Assembly (NCBI GenBank): GCA_947625655.1 | Contig: CANQPD010000008.1 | Coordinates: 1 to 64,000, forward strand | Length of the DNA: 64,000 nt | DNA from: an uncultured Dysosmobacter sp. | GTDB lineage: Bacteria; Bacillota; Clostridia; Oscillospirales; Oscillospiraceae | Reading direction: 5' to 3' | Shown: positions 45,517 through 53,040 of the stretch, piece after piece | Layout of the letters: every line of letters starts with the position of its first letter | How positions within the stretch are numbered: position 1 is the stretch's first letter | Translations under genes and position numbers: made by a program | Notes under the pieces: generated by a model | What the model saw: the letters and a program-made list of their open reading frames with translations, nothing else | Databases searched by the model: none | Told to the model about the DNA's origin: nothing

Positions 45517-46599
45517 TTACTCTTTGCACAAACGTGAATCGTTTTCCCATGTCGATCTGCACAATTGTCCCCTGTTATCCGCCAGTTCCGCCAGCATGCT
45601 CCGCCAGGACAGCGATTCCATCTGCCAGAAGCCCGCCAGCAGCGCGTCCAGATTTTCACTGCTGTGCTCGATCTCGCAGCTGAACCGCCGCAATGCCTCG
45701 GCGAGGCCGCAGACCGCCGCCAGCCGCTCCACAGCCAGCACGGCAAACACACACAGCTGTGCCCGGCTCAACAGGTCGCCGTCGTTGACCGCCTTCAGCA
45801 GATACCGGAAGGCAAAATAGACGGCGATCCGCTCCAGCAGGGGCTCCGGCTGAGGGACAGGGCACACGGTCTCCGCCTGTCTCAGCAGCGCCGGCCAATC
45901 GGCATCCAGGCGCTCCAGCGTCCCCAGGAACCGCAGGGCGGCGGGGAACAGCAGGCGCTCCCCTGCCGGGCTTCCGCCGCCGGATGGCCGCCAGCTCTCC
46001 GACAGGGCCGGGATCCCCTCCTCCCGTTCCCCGTCCAGCAGGGCCTGTGCCTCGGCGGCCAGGGACAGAAAGTCCGCCAGCCGGCGGCGCAGGGGGAAGG
46101 AGCGGTCCTCCAGCAGCGCCAGAAGCCGCGCCCGCAGGGGCAGCAGGTATTCCAGCCACGCGTCCCCGTCCTCTCCCGGGTCCGCCGCCGCCCGCTCCAA
46201 AAATGTCAGCGGCGCATCGCTGCCCAGCAGCAGGGCGTTTGCGGCAGGGCAGGACGCGGACAGGGTCACTTCCCGAAAAGGGCCGTAATCTTCAATAAAC
46301 CGGGGATGCTCCCGGCAGGTGACGCTGGTGGCCTCCTCTCCCAGAGCCCTGTGAATCTCACAGAGGTTCTCCCCGTCCAGAAACGGGCACCGCCCGCCGT
46401 CCAGCGGAAAGCAGAAGTCCCCCTCCTCATCCGTCCGGAGGGCCGCGCGCAGCTTGTCCCCCAGGGGGCCGGAGACGTTGAAATACCGGCAGGCGGTGTC
46501 CTCATCGATGACCACCTCCCACTTCTCGCAGCAGGTGTGGGGACACGCCCCCGCCAGACAGCGGAAGTCCCCGTAATAGTCCGGCACACGGATCAGCAT
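45517..46599 (-). CDS. FliB-like (YkgJ/CxxC) putative lysine N-methylase
   Basis: 360 residues. The N-terminus carries the cysteine cluster of this family (Cys14, Cys19, Cys23, Cys24 in CLAGACPHTCCEKW), then CPFLDGENLCEIHRALGEE and CREHPRF. The family is named after FliB, which methylates flagellin lysines, but there are no flagellar genes here, so another role is likely. It starts 15 bases after the Crp/Fnr gene ends and is probably transcribed with it. Confidence 0.75.
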   Translation of the reverse strand: MLIRVPDYYGDFRCLAGACPHTCCEKWEVVIDEDTACRYFNVSGPLGDKLRAALRTDEEGDFCFPLDGGRCPFLDGENLCEIHRALGEEATSVTCREHPRFIEDYGPFREVTLSASCPAANALLLGSDAPLTFLERAAADPGEDGDAWLEYLLPLRARLLALLEDRSFPLRRRLADFLSLAAEAQALLDGEREEGIPALSESWRPSGGGSPAGERLLFPAALRFLGTLERLDADWPALLRQAETVCPVPQPEPLLERIAVYFAFRYLLKAVNDGDLLSRAQLCVFAVLAVERLAAVCGLAEALRRFSCEIEHSSENLDALLAGFWQMESLSWRSMLAELADNRGQLCRSTWENDSRLCKE

Positions 46600-46614
46600 G
46601 GCGGCGCCCTCCTC

Positions 46615-47280
46615 TCAAAGCTCCTTCCGCTCCAGCAGGCGGAAGTGGTTTTTGCGAAATTCCAAAACGCCCTCCGTCCGCAGCTTTCCCAGGGCGGCGG
46701 ACATGGCGCTGCGGTCCACCGCCAGGAAATCCGCCAGCTGCTGGCGGTCCAGGGGGATGTCGAACTCCGGCCCGCCCGCCAGCAGGGCCTGGGCGGAGAG
46801 ATAGCTCAGCAGCTTTTCCCGGGTGGTCCGCCGGGCCATGTGGCGCATCTTCCGGGTGAGCTGTAAATTCTTCTGCGCCAGCAGAGACAGCAGATTGGCC
46901 ATGAACCGGCTCTCTCCCGGCGCTTCCGCCCGGGTGGCGGACAGCGGCGGCGGCGCCAGAAGCAGCGCCGTCACATCCGACGCCGCCAGTACGGAGACCT
47001 CCAGCGGCTCGCCGCTGAGGGCGTAGGCTTCGGCGAACACATCCCCCGCCCCGGCCAGGCCCACGATCTCCCGGCCGCCCCAGAAATCCTCCCGGACGAT
47101 GTGGACCGTGCCGGAGAGCACCAGCCCCAGCCGCGCTGTTTTCTCCCCCCGGCGGAGCAGCAGCTCCCCCTTCCGGCACCGCCGCTCCCGGGCGTCCGCC
47201 AGGGCCGGCAGGCCGGACAGGTCCTCCGCCGGGATGCCCCGGAACAGGGGCAATGTGGTCAGCACGGGCGATATTTCCAC
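46615..47280 (-). CDS. Crp/Fnr-family transcriptional regulator
   Basis: 221 residues. The cyclic-nucleotide-binding-like beta-roll is at residues 10-120 (LPLFRGIPAEDLSGLPAL, then GTVHIVREDFWGGREIVGLA), and the HTH is near the C-terminus (DRQQLADFLAVDRSAMSAAL). No N-terminal cysteine cluster for an Fe-S sensor is seen. I chose a GTG start at 47280 because CGGAGGAAG precedes it. It is divergent from two ferredoxin-type genes, which resembles HcpR-like arrangements and suggests redox or nitrosative control; this is inference. Confidence 0.8.
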   Translation of the reverse strand: MEISPVLTTLPLFRGIPAEDLSGLPALADARERRCRKGELLLRRGEKTARLGLVLSGTVHIVREDFWGGREIVGLAGAGDVFAEAYALSGEPLEVSVLAASDVTALLLAPPPLSATRAEAPGESRFMANLLSLLAQKNLQLTRKMRHMARRTTREKLLSYLSAQALLAGGPEFDIPLDRQQLADFLAVDRSAMSAALGKLRTEGVLEFRKNHFRLLERKEL

Positions 47281-47297
47281 AGGATCTTCCTCCGTTC

Positions 47298-47311
47298 GTT
47301 GGAAATCCAAC
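47298..47311. promoter_or_regulatory. Dyad in the Crp/Fnr-ferredoxin divergent region
   Basis: GTTGGAAATCCAAC has perfect 6-bp arms with a 2-bp centre. It lies 16-29 bases downstream of the minus-strand -10 box of the Crp/Fnr gene, a position suited to autorepression. Confidence 0.5.
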
Positions 47312-47326
47312 AGACTTTTTGGGATG

Positions 47327-47355
47327 ATTATACGATACTGTACCTGGCAACGCAA
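47327..47355 (-). promoter_or_regulatory. Promoter of the Crp/Fnr gene
   Basis: Minus-strand TTGCGT (47350-47355) and consensus TATAAT (47327-47332), 17 bases apart. Confidence 0.75.
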
Positions 47356-47392
47356 CAAAAAACGGTTGAAAACCGAAAAAAGGAGAAACACT

Positions 47393-48241
47393 ATGGTACG
47401 GAGGATCATTGAGATCGACCAGGAGAAATGCAACGGCTGCGGCGCCTGCGCCGCGGCCTGCCACGAGGGCGCCATCGGCATGGCGGACGGCAAGGCGGTC
47501 CTTTTGCGGGACGACTACTGCGACGGCCTGGGAGACTGCCTGCCCGCCTGCCCCACCGGGGCCATCACCTTTGTGGAGCGGGAGGCGGCGGCCTACGACG
47601 CGGCCGCGGCAGCAGCCGCGCAGGGTCGCCCGTCGCAGCCCAGTGAAACGGGTGCGATGGGAAGTGGAGGAGCAGGGGAGCGGGCGCAGTTTTCCGCGCA
47701 GCGGGAAACGGAGCACGGCGGACTTTGCGATGACGAGGCGGCGGTGCTGGCAAAAAGGGCGGAGGCGCTGAAGGGCAGCGCGCCGGTGACCCGCACGGGA
47801 TGCCCGGGAAGCATGAGTCAAGCCCTGCGGCATGATGACGCTGCCCCCGCCACTTCCGTTTCCGCGGAAGCCCCCGTCTCCAGCCTGACACAGTGGCCGG
47901 TGCAGATCAAGCTGCTGCCGGTGGAGGCGCCCTATTACAGCGGCGCCAGGCTGCTGATCGCGGCGGACTGCACCGCCTTCTCCCGGGCCGACTTCCACCA
48001 GCGCTTCATGCGGGGCCGGATCACCATGATCGGCTGCCCCAAGCTGGACGAGGGGGATTACGCGGAAAAGCTGACGGAGATCCTCCGCCGGAACGACGTC
48101 CGGGAGGTCACCATCGTCCGCATGGAGGTGCCCTGCTGCGGCGGGCTCCAGCGGGCGGCGGAGACCGCCCTGCGGCAAAGCGGCAGGTTCATCCCCTGGC
48201 AGGTGGTGACACTGGGCCGGGATGGAAATATTTTAGACTGA
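47393..48241 (+). CDS. Dicluster ferredoxin-domain protein with long C-terminal part
   Basis: 282 residues. Two 4Fe-4S motifs are at residues 14-25 (CNGCGACAAAC) and about 44-54 (CDGLGDCLPAC), with a CP after the second. A low-complexity Ala/Gly-rich linker follows (AYDAAAAAAAQGR...), then a conserved-looking C-terminal domain with Cys in DCTAFSRADF, IGCPKLDEGD and VPCCGGLQRA, which may bind another metal or cluster. It is an electron carrier or redox sensor of unknown partner. AAAGGAG precedes the start. Confidence 0.8.
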   Translation: MVRRIIEIDQEKCNGCGACAAACHEGAIGMADGKAVLLRDDYCDGLGDCLPACPTGAITFVEREAAAYDAAAAAAAQGRPSQPSETGAMGSGGAGERAQFSAQRETEHGGLCDDEAAVLAKRAEALKGSAPVTRTGCPGSMSQALRHDDAAPATSVSAEAPVSSLTQWPVQIKLLPVEAPYYSGARLLIAADCTAFSRADFHQRFMRGRITMIGCPKLDEGDYAEKLTEILRRNDVREVTIVRMEVPCCGGLQRAAETALRQSGRFIPWQVVTLGRDGNILD

Positions 48242-48257
48242 ATCGGAGGAATCCATC

Positions 48258-48440
48258 ATGAAAGCGACTGTCAACGAAAACTGCATCGGCTGCGGCCTGT
48301 GCGCCGGCACCTGTCCGGAGGTCTTCTCCATGGGCGACGACGGCTTCGCCCACGGCGGCGAGTTCGGCGCGGAGCTGCTGGATACGGCCCAGGAGGCCCG
48401 GGACGGCTGTCCCGTCAGCGCCATCAGCATTGAGGAATAA
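48258..48440 (+). CDS. Small 4Fe-4S ferredoxin
   Basis: 60 residues, the length of single-cluster clostridial and Thermotoga-type ferredoxins. Ligands are CIGCGLCAGTC with CP at the end of the first motif and the distal Cys in RDGCPVSAISI. It carries single electrons in the cytoplasm. It lies 16 bases after the dicluster gene and is transcribed with it. Confidence 0.88.
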   Translation: MKATVNENCIGCGLCAGTCPEVFSMGDDGFAHGGEFGAELLDTAQEARDGCPVSAISIEE

Positions 48441-48454
48441 GACAGCGATGAAAA

Positions 48455-48492
48455 GCGGAGCGCGGGCCAGGCGGCCTGCGCTCCGGTTTTTT
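48455..48492 (+). terminator. Terminator after the ferredoxin gene
   Basis: A stem CGGAGCGC...GCGCTCCG (48456-48463 with 48478-48485), extended inward with a G-U pair, followed by six T. Confidence 0.85.
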
Positions 48493-48561
48493 CGCTGCGT
48501 TCTTCTTGGGGTTGCAGGCCGCCCTGACGGGCGGGGGGGAAGTTTACGCCGTGCTGCGGCG

Positions 48562-49227
48562 TGGGGAATGCACCCCCCATTTTCTTTTGTCTTGGCAAAA
48601 GAAAATGCGCCGTGCACGGTGGAAAAGAAAACCGCTTTGTCCCAACTTTCCCCATGGGACATGGGGAAAGTTGGGGATACGGCGGCTGGCGGCAGCGACC
48701 AGATAAAATTTGCCAGGTCTCATCCGGGTGCGCTATATGCTGGCGCTTGGCAGGACGTTCAAGCCGCATCTGAAATTTTGGGTGCAAATCTGCGGCTGCG
48801 CACCGGAAGGGCCTTTGCAACTCACCCGTGCATTCCGCTTCGCTATGCACTCCGTGGGCTGCTGGCCGGCGTTGGCGCTATGCGGCGGGGCGGAGGCGCC
48901 CCGCCCTACGAAGTGATTGCACCGCGCCAGCGCGAAACAACAGCCTGCGGAGCGGCAGCGAAAATCGGCGCAGAAGCCCATTCAGGTTTTGCCCGGTTCC
49001 ACGCCCAGCCGATTCGCGTGGCGGAAAGGGAGCGATGATCGCCGGTGTCCTTCCCGCGCCCAACGCGGGAACCTGTAGTGTCTGCCGCGGCATCTTGCCA
49101 AATCCGCATCCCCAAACTTTTTCCATGCAAAGCATGGAGAAAGTTTGGACAAAGGCGTTTTCTCTTTGGACCGTACACGGCCCGTTTCTCTTTTCAAGAA
49201 AAAGAGAAATGGGGGGTGCAAAAATCC
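48562..49227. repeat. Foldback element with 117-120-bp imperfect inverted ends
   Basis: The left end (48562-48678) and the reverse complement of the right end (49108-49227) align over their full length with scattered differences. Landmarks in both: GCACCCCCCATTT, an A/G-rich hairpin, CGTGTACGG or CGTGCACGG, CTTTGTCC, then a hairpin AACTTTCCCCATG/CATGGGGAAAGTT. The 430-bp middle holds further GC-rich hairpins and no gene. There is no transposase. The element fills the gap between the ferredoxin and SpoVAF-like genes. Confidence 0.75.
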
Positions 49228-49229
49228 CT

Positions 49230-50648
49230 TCAGGTATTATCCCTGCTGATGGGTTCCCGGATCAGCAGCCGCCGCAGGGCCTTGCCGTTGAAGGGGATCA
49301 GCGGATAGAGATACCCACGCCCCACCATGGGCTTGGTGGTGGCCAGCAGCACCAGGATGCCCAGCACCCCCAGCGCAAAGCCCCACACGTCGAACACCGC
49401 CGTCACCAGCAGCAGCGCCACCCGCAGCAGCTTGAAGGCGTAGCCCATCTCATAGCTGGGCTGGGCGAAGCCCGCCACGGACACAAAGGCCATATACACC
49501 AGCACCTCCGGCCCCAGCCAGCCCGCCTGGACGGCGAAGTCGCCCAAAATCAGCGCCCCCAGCATGGAGAACGAATTGGACAGGGAGTCCGGCGTGTTCA
49601 GAGACGCCAGCTTCAAAACATCGATGAGGAACTCCACCACCAGCAGCTGGCTCAAAAGGCTCAGTGACGCCGGCTCCGGCGAGGACAGGAATTCCAGCCA
49701 CTCCGGCAGCCGCCCCGGCTCGCTGACCATCAGGTACCACGCCGGGGTGATGAGCAGGGAGATCAGAAACACGATGATCCGCAGCAGCCGCAGATAGGTG
49801 CCGATGATTGGCGGGAAGTAAAATTCGTTGGCCTCCTGGGTGAAGTCGAAAAAGGTGGTGGGCAGGATCATCACCGACGGGGAGTTGTCCACCATCAGGA
49901 CGATGTTCCCCTCCATGATGCTGGCGGCGGCGCTGTCGGGCCGCTCGGTGTAGCGGACCTTGGGGAAGGGGTTGTACCACTGCCTGGGCCGGATGGCCTC
50001 CGCCACGCTCTCCTGGGCCATGCTCAAAGACCGCACATCCATGCTCTCCAGCTTCTCCCGGAGCTCCCGCAGCAGCCGCTGGTCCACCTTGTCGTCCAGA
50101 TAGCACAGCACCGCGTCGGTGCGGGAGCGGGTGCCCACCTTGTGGCCCTCCATGGTCAGGTGGGGGTCCCGGATGCGGCGGCGCAGCAGGGCCATGTTGG
50201 GCACCACCGCCTCGATGAAGCCGTCGTGGGAGCCCCGGAGGACCTTGCCGTCCATGGGCTCTCCCACGCCGCGGGTGGGATAGTCCTTGCAGTCCATCAG
50301 GGCGCCGCCGGAAAGGCCCTCCGCCAGCAGCAGGGTCTTTCCCAGCAGCACTGAGGTCACGATATCGTCCACGTCAAAGCTGACGTTGGTCTCGGAAAAG
50401 GTGATGAAGCGGTCGGCGAAGTCCTGCATCCGCGTCAGATGCTCCATGTCCGCCGGCCGCAGGGACAGCCAGAAAGCCCCCATCCGCTCCAGGGTCTCGT
50501 CCTTGCCATAGCCGTCGATGACCCAGATCCGCGCCCGCTTTCCGCCGATGACATAATCCCGGCTGACCACATCGCAGCTGCGGCCCACCCCCAGCACCCC
50601 GTCGAACAGGCGCACGTTGTCCAGGTAGTTGTCAGAAAGTTTTTCCAT
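49230..50648 (-). CDS. GerA-family spore germination protein, SpoVAF-like
   Basis: 472 residues. The N-terminal soluble part (to about 260) has the GerA-family blocks VSFDVDDIVTSVLLGK, DCKDYPTRGVGEPMDGKVLR and GSHDGFIEAVVPNMALLRRR. Five or more membrane segments follow (LLRIIVFLISLLITPAW to ALGVLGILVLLATT). The family sits in the inner spore membrane and takes part in germinant response. The opening KLSDNYLDNVRLFDGVLGVG, and the lack of adjacent gerAB/gerAC, fit SpoVAF better than GerAA. GGAGGTGG precedes the start, and a sigma-G-like promoter lies within 50 bases. Confidence 0.85.
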   Translation of the reverse strand: MEKLSDNYLDNVRLFDGVLGVGRSCDVVSRDYVIGGKRARIWVIDGYGKDETLERMGAFWLSLRPADMEHLTRMQDFADRFITFSETNVSFDVDDIVTSVLLGKTLLLAEGLSGGALMDCKDYPTRGVGEPMDGKVLRGSHDGFIEAVVPNMALLRRRIRDPHLTMEGHKVGTRSRTDAVLCYLDDKVDQRLLRELREKLESMDVRSLSMAQESVAEAIRPRQWYNPFPKVRYTERPDSAAASIMEGNIVLMVDNSPSVMILPTTFFDFTQEANEFYFPPIIGTYLRLLRIIVFLISLLITPAWYLMVSEPGRLPEWLEFLSSPEPASLSLLSQLLVVEFLIDVLKLASLNTPDSLSNSFSMLGALILGDFAVQAGWLGPEVLVYMAFVSVAGFAQPSYEMGYAFKLLRVALLLVTAVFDVWGFALGVLGILVLLATTKPMVGRGYLYPLIPFNGKALRRLLIREPISRDNT

Positions 50649-50657
50649 GCTCCACCT

Positions 50658-50710
50658 CCGTCAATAAGGGTAGTATGCGCCGGAGACGGGCGGCATATCC
50701 ATCGCCAAAA
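50658..50710. repeat. 53-bp direct repeat, left copy
   Basis: Identical over all 53 bases to 52078-52130. It lies just upstream of the SpoVAF-like gene and contains its likely promoter. The two copies bracket the HNH and RHH genes. Confidence 0.95.
50671..50701 (-). promoter_or_regulatory. Sigma-G-like forespore promoter of the SpoVAF-like gene
   Basis: Minus-strand TGGATA (50696-50701) and CATACTA (50671-50677), 18 bases apart. CATACTA is the consensus -10 of B. subtilis sigma-G; the -35 consensus is TGHATA, so one base departs. The predicted leader is about 15 bases and contains GGAGGTGG. Spore germination genes are normally sigma-G dependent, which supports the call. Confidence 0.65.
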
Positions 50711-51134
50711 TGGACTCCCCCGCCCCCGCAGGGGGAGGGGGCCAGGGGGAGGGGGCCCACCGCAACCGCCAAGGAAGGGGATTTGCAGGAGCCTTGCAGG
50801 CCAGGGCGGGGGCAACTAAGACCCCCCGCCCTGGGGGAGCCCCCGCGCCGCCCAGCGCCGCGACGAGCACCGCAGAGCGCGCCCCACCGAGGGGGGAGCC
50901 GGACGCCCGCTGCGGCCCAAGGGGCCGGGCGGGCACGGCGGGGGGCCCCACACCAGCGCCCCGACAAGCACGCGCGCGACCGCGACCAGGCGCGGGGCGG
51001 AGCCGCGCAACCGCCGCCCGCAGGCGGCGATTGCAACGCGGCGGAGTACCGCTTATGTTTGGACGCGGCCACGCGGCCAAACAACCGTGACGGGTGCCCC
51101 CAACGGGGGCGGGGCCCGGCGCGGCCCCGTATCG
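50711..51134. other. Very GC-rich, hairpin-dense stretch without a gene
   Basis: About 425 bases, estimated by eye above 70% GC. It contains many G and C runs and hairpins (CCCCCGCAGGGGG, CCGCCCGCAGGCGG, GGCCGCGTGGCC, CCCCCAACGGGGG). Open frames here are low-complexity Arg/Gly/Pro translations without ribosome sites and are not credible genes. It is downstream of the RHH gene and inside the bracketing repeats; it may be a structured RNA, a terminator region or part of the cassette. Confidence 0.55.
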
Positions 51135-51392
51135 TTACGCGCCCCGGTACGTCTCCCATGCCGCCATCCACACCCGCAGGAGATAATTTATCAGGGTGTA
51201 GCGTGTCACCCCGGCTTCCTTGCAACACTGTCGCAGTTTTTCATCCAGGGCCCTTGTGAAACGCGTGGATTCCGTGCGCATGTTGTCCGCGTCCCACTCG
51301 TTTTGCCCGTCCCACCTCCGCCGCGCCGGGCGCTCTTCCCTTGCCGCCTCGACCGCCGTTTTGTATGCCGCCGTTGACCATCTCGTATCCAT
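51135..51392 (-). CDS. Ribbon-helix-helix (CopG/MetJ-type) small DNA-binding protein
   Basis: 85 residues. The C-terminal half fits a ribbon-helix-helix: strand TESTRFTRALD, helix EKLRQCCKEAG, turn VTRY, helix TLINYLLRVWMAAW. The N-terminal half is basic and Ala/Arg rich. I chose the Met of MDTRWSTAAY because AAAGGA lies 8 bases upstream; a longer frame from 51713 overlaps the HNH gene and is rejected. Upstream lie three GACAGTG repeats, possible binding sites for this protein. It follows the HNH gene on the same strand. Confidence 0.65.
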   Translation of the reverse strand: MDTRWSTAAYKTAVEAAREERPARRRWDGQNEWDADNMRTESTRFTRALDEKLRQCCKEAGVTRYTLINYLLRVWMAAWETYRGA

Positions 51393-51406
51393 GACGCATC
51401 CTTTCT

Positions 51407-51490
51407 GGAACATACGTTCCATTTTGCACTGTCGTTTTCCACGTCTCGTGCCGTCTTCACTGTCAAGGTACCATATGTTGCACTGTCTAT
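51407..51490 (-). promoter_or_regulatory. Three GACAGTG repeats upstream of the RHH gene
   Basis: On the minus strand GACAGTG occurs three times at intervals of 23 and 31 bases; two copies continue as GACAGTGCAA. The middle copy overlaps a TTGACA. A palindrome GGAACGTATGTTCC lies between the last copy and the ribosome site. RHH proteins often bind short direct or inverted repeats in their own promoters. Confidence 0.5.
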
Positions 51491-51544
51491 CCAAGAAAAT
51501 CCCCCCATTTTTCCACGGAGCCGAAAAAAAGGCGTGCGGGGGAC

Positions 51545-51871
51545 TTATCGCCCCCGTTCGTATGGAGACTGCCCCCGCTCCCAGGGATACCAGTACCCCG
51601 CATAGTAGTCCGCGACGTACTCCACCGCCGCCTGGGCCAGTTCCACTTGGTCCATCCAGTCCGGCATCTCCGGCCACCGCGTCCCATGTATGACCCCGTG
51701 GCAGTACATGCACAGGGTGATGAGGTTCTCCGGTTCATTGCTTCCCCCCTGGCTCCGCTTGATGACGTGGTGGATTTGAAGCGCCCTGGTCGAATCGCAG
51801 ATTGCGCACCGGTAGTGATCCCTGGCGTATACCGCCTTTCTGGTTTTGTTGCTGACGTTTGCGCTTAGCAT
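51545..51871 (-). CDS. HNH endonuclease
   Basis: 108 residues with a full HNH finger: Cys22-x2-Cys25, His34-His35 (LQIHHVIKRSQGG), Asn49 in NLITLC, Cys54-x2-Cys57-His58 and His62. Such small HNH proteins occur in phages, introns and mobile cassettes, where they nick or cut DNA. AAAGGAGG precedes the start. It lies with the RHH gene between 53-bp direct repeats, and a copy of the sigma-G-like promoter is about 210 bases upstream. Host defence or a phage-type role cannot be excluded. Confidence 0.85.
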   Translation of the reverse strand: MLSANVSNKTRKAVYARDHYRCAICDSTRALQIHHVIKRSQGGSNEPENLITLCMYCHGVIHGTRWPEMPDWMDQVELAQAAVEYVADYYAGYWYPWERGQSPYERGR

Positions 51872-52077
51872 CGTGTCGTCCTCCTTTTCAAAGATGCTTC
51901 CAGCGCATCACGGCTTGTCAAGGACGCGAAGCGCCGCCCGCAGGCGGCAAGGCCCAGGGGGATCCTTCATCCCCTGGGCCGCAGTCCTTGACTGCCGTGG
52001 TATCATCCGCCGACAATGAAAAGGAGGGCGACACCCCCTTCCGGTAGACGTCTGCGCCGCAAGGCGCACCCCATTGA
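51872..52077 (-). other. Structured leader upstream of the HNH gene
   Basis: About 205 bases with several strong hairpins in minus-strand sense: GCAGTC-AAG-GACTGC, GGCCCAGGGG...CCCCCTGGGCC, GCCGCCTGCGGGCGGC, and TGCGCCTTGCGGCGCA. AAAAGGAGGACGACACG immediately precedes the HNH ATG, and a similar CCTCCTTTTCATTG string lies inverted at about 52015-52030. It may be a regulatory leader or a catalytic RNA remnant; no known class recognised. Confidence 0.4.
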
Positions 52078-52130
52078 CCGTCAATAAGGGTAGTATGCGC
52101 CGGAGACGGGCGGCATATCCATCGCCAAAA
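52078..52130. repeat. 53-bp direct repeat, right copy
   Basis: Identical to 50658-50710, including the TGGATA/CATACTA promoter-like pair (52116-52121 and 52091-52097, minus strand). From here that promoter would read through the 205-base leader into the HNH and RHH genes. Confidence 0.95.
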
Positions 52131-52143
52131 GGCATCCCGTATC

Positions 52144-52172
52144 TTGCCAAACCGCCCTAAATACGCTACACT
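52144..52172 (+). promoter_or_regulatory. Promoter of the Hyi-like isomerase gene
   Basis: TTGCCA (52144-52149) and TACACT (52167-52172), 17 bases apart, 36 bases before the ATG. Confidence 0.7.
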
Positions 52173-52207
52173 GTACGAAGACAGATCTGCATGGGAGGGA
52201 TCACAGG

Positions 52208-52993
52208 ATGACTTTCACAAAATGCGCCTGCATTGAGACTTTATACACCGAGCTGCCCTTTTTGGAGCGCTTCCGGGCGGCGAAGGACGACGGTTTCGGG
52301 GCCGTGGAATTCTGGAGCTGGACGGACAAGGACCTGGACGCGGCGCGCTCCGCCGCTGACAGCGCCGGCATCGCCGTCTCCGGCTTCAACGGCGACGCGG
52401 CCTTCTCCCTCATCGACCCCGCCCAGAAGGCGGACTATCTGGCTTTTTTGAAGCAAAGCATCGCCGCCGCCAAACAGGTAAACGCCCGGTCCCTGACCAT
52501 CCACTCCAACGCCCTGGGGGAGGGCGGCGTGGTCATGGACCCCTGCGGCCATCTCTCCCACACCGTCAAGCTCTGCGCCATGTTCGACACCCTCCGGGAC
52601 TGCGCCCGGCTGGCGGAGGCCTCCGGCATCCTTTTGAACCTGGAGGCCCTGAACATCACCATGGACCACGTGGGCAACTTCCTCACCACCACCCAAATGG
52701 CGGCGGAGCTGACCGCCCTGATCGGCTCCCCCAGGCTGAAGATCCTCTACGACGTGTACCACATGCAGCTGAACGAGGGCAGCCTCTGCGGCAACATCCG
52801 CGCCTATGCCGGCCAGATCGGCCACGTCCATGTGGCGGACGCGCCGGGCCGCCACGAGCCCGGCACCGGGGAGATCAACTATCGGGCGGTGTACCAATGC
52901 CTGGAGGACGCGGGCTACCGGGGCCTCATCGGCTATGAGCTGTTCCCCAAAACCACCACCGCCGAGGCCGTCAGGGCCATCATGGCGGACTGA
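52208..52993 (+). CDS. Hydroxypyruvate isomerase-like TIM-barrel protein
   Basis: 261 residues of the xylose-isomerase-like (AP_endonuc_2) superfamily, closest in layout to Hyi. Metal-binding acids are expected in LNLEALN (Glu), ILYDVYHMQ (Asp with His), and the C-terminal GYRGLIGYELFP (Glu). HVHVADAPGRHEPGTGEINY is highly typical of Hyi-type isomerases. It would interconvert hydroxypyruvate and tartronate semialdehyde or a related hydroxy-keto acid. It is a single-gene unit; no glyoxylate genes are adjacent. Confidence 0.8.
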   Translation: MTFTKCACIETLYTELPFLERFRAAKDDGFGAVEFWSWTDKDLDAARSAADSAGIAVSGFNGDAAFSLIDPAQKADYLAFLKQSIAAAKQVNARSLTIHSNALGEGGVVMDPCGHLSHTVKLCAMFDTLRDCARLAEASGILLNLEALNITMDHVGNFLTTTQMAAELTALIGSPRLKILYDVYHMQLNEGSLCGNIRAYAGQIGHVHVADAPGRHEPGTGEINYRAVYQCLEDAGYRGLIGYELFPKTTTAEAVRAIMAD

Positions 52994-52997
52994 CTGC

Positions 52998-53036
52998 AAT
53001 AAAAGTCCCCGCCGCTGCCTGCTGGCAGCGGCGGGG
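52998..53036 (-). terminator. Terminator of the pst-pho operon
   Basis: A perfect 13-bp stem (53007-53019 with 53024-53036) with loop TGCT; the minus-strand tail is ACTTTTATT. It lies between the converging Hyi and phoR genes. Confidence 0.85.
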
Positions 53037-53040
53037 CCGC

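Noticed and set aside
50675..51259. Long Arg/Pro-rich frames on both strands upstream of the SpoVAF-like gene
   Set aside because: Low-complexity translations of extreme GC sequence; no ribosome sites, and several frames are open at once.
51872..52077. Leader considered as a HEARO/omega RNA of an IscB system
   Set aside because: The HNH protein is only 108 residues, without RuvC or bridge-helix parts, so it is not IscB; the RNA shape was not recognised.
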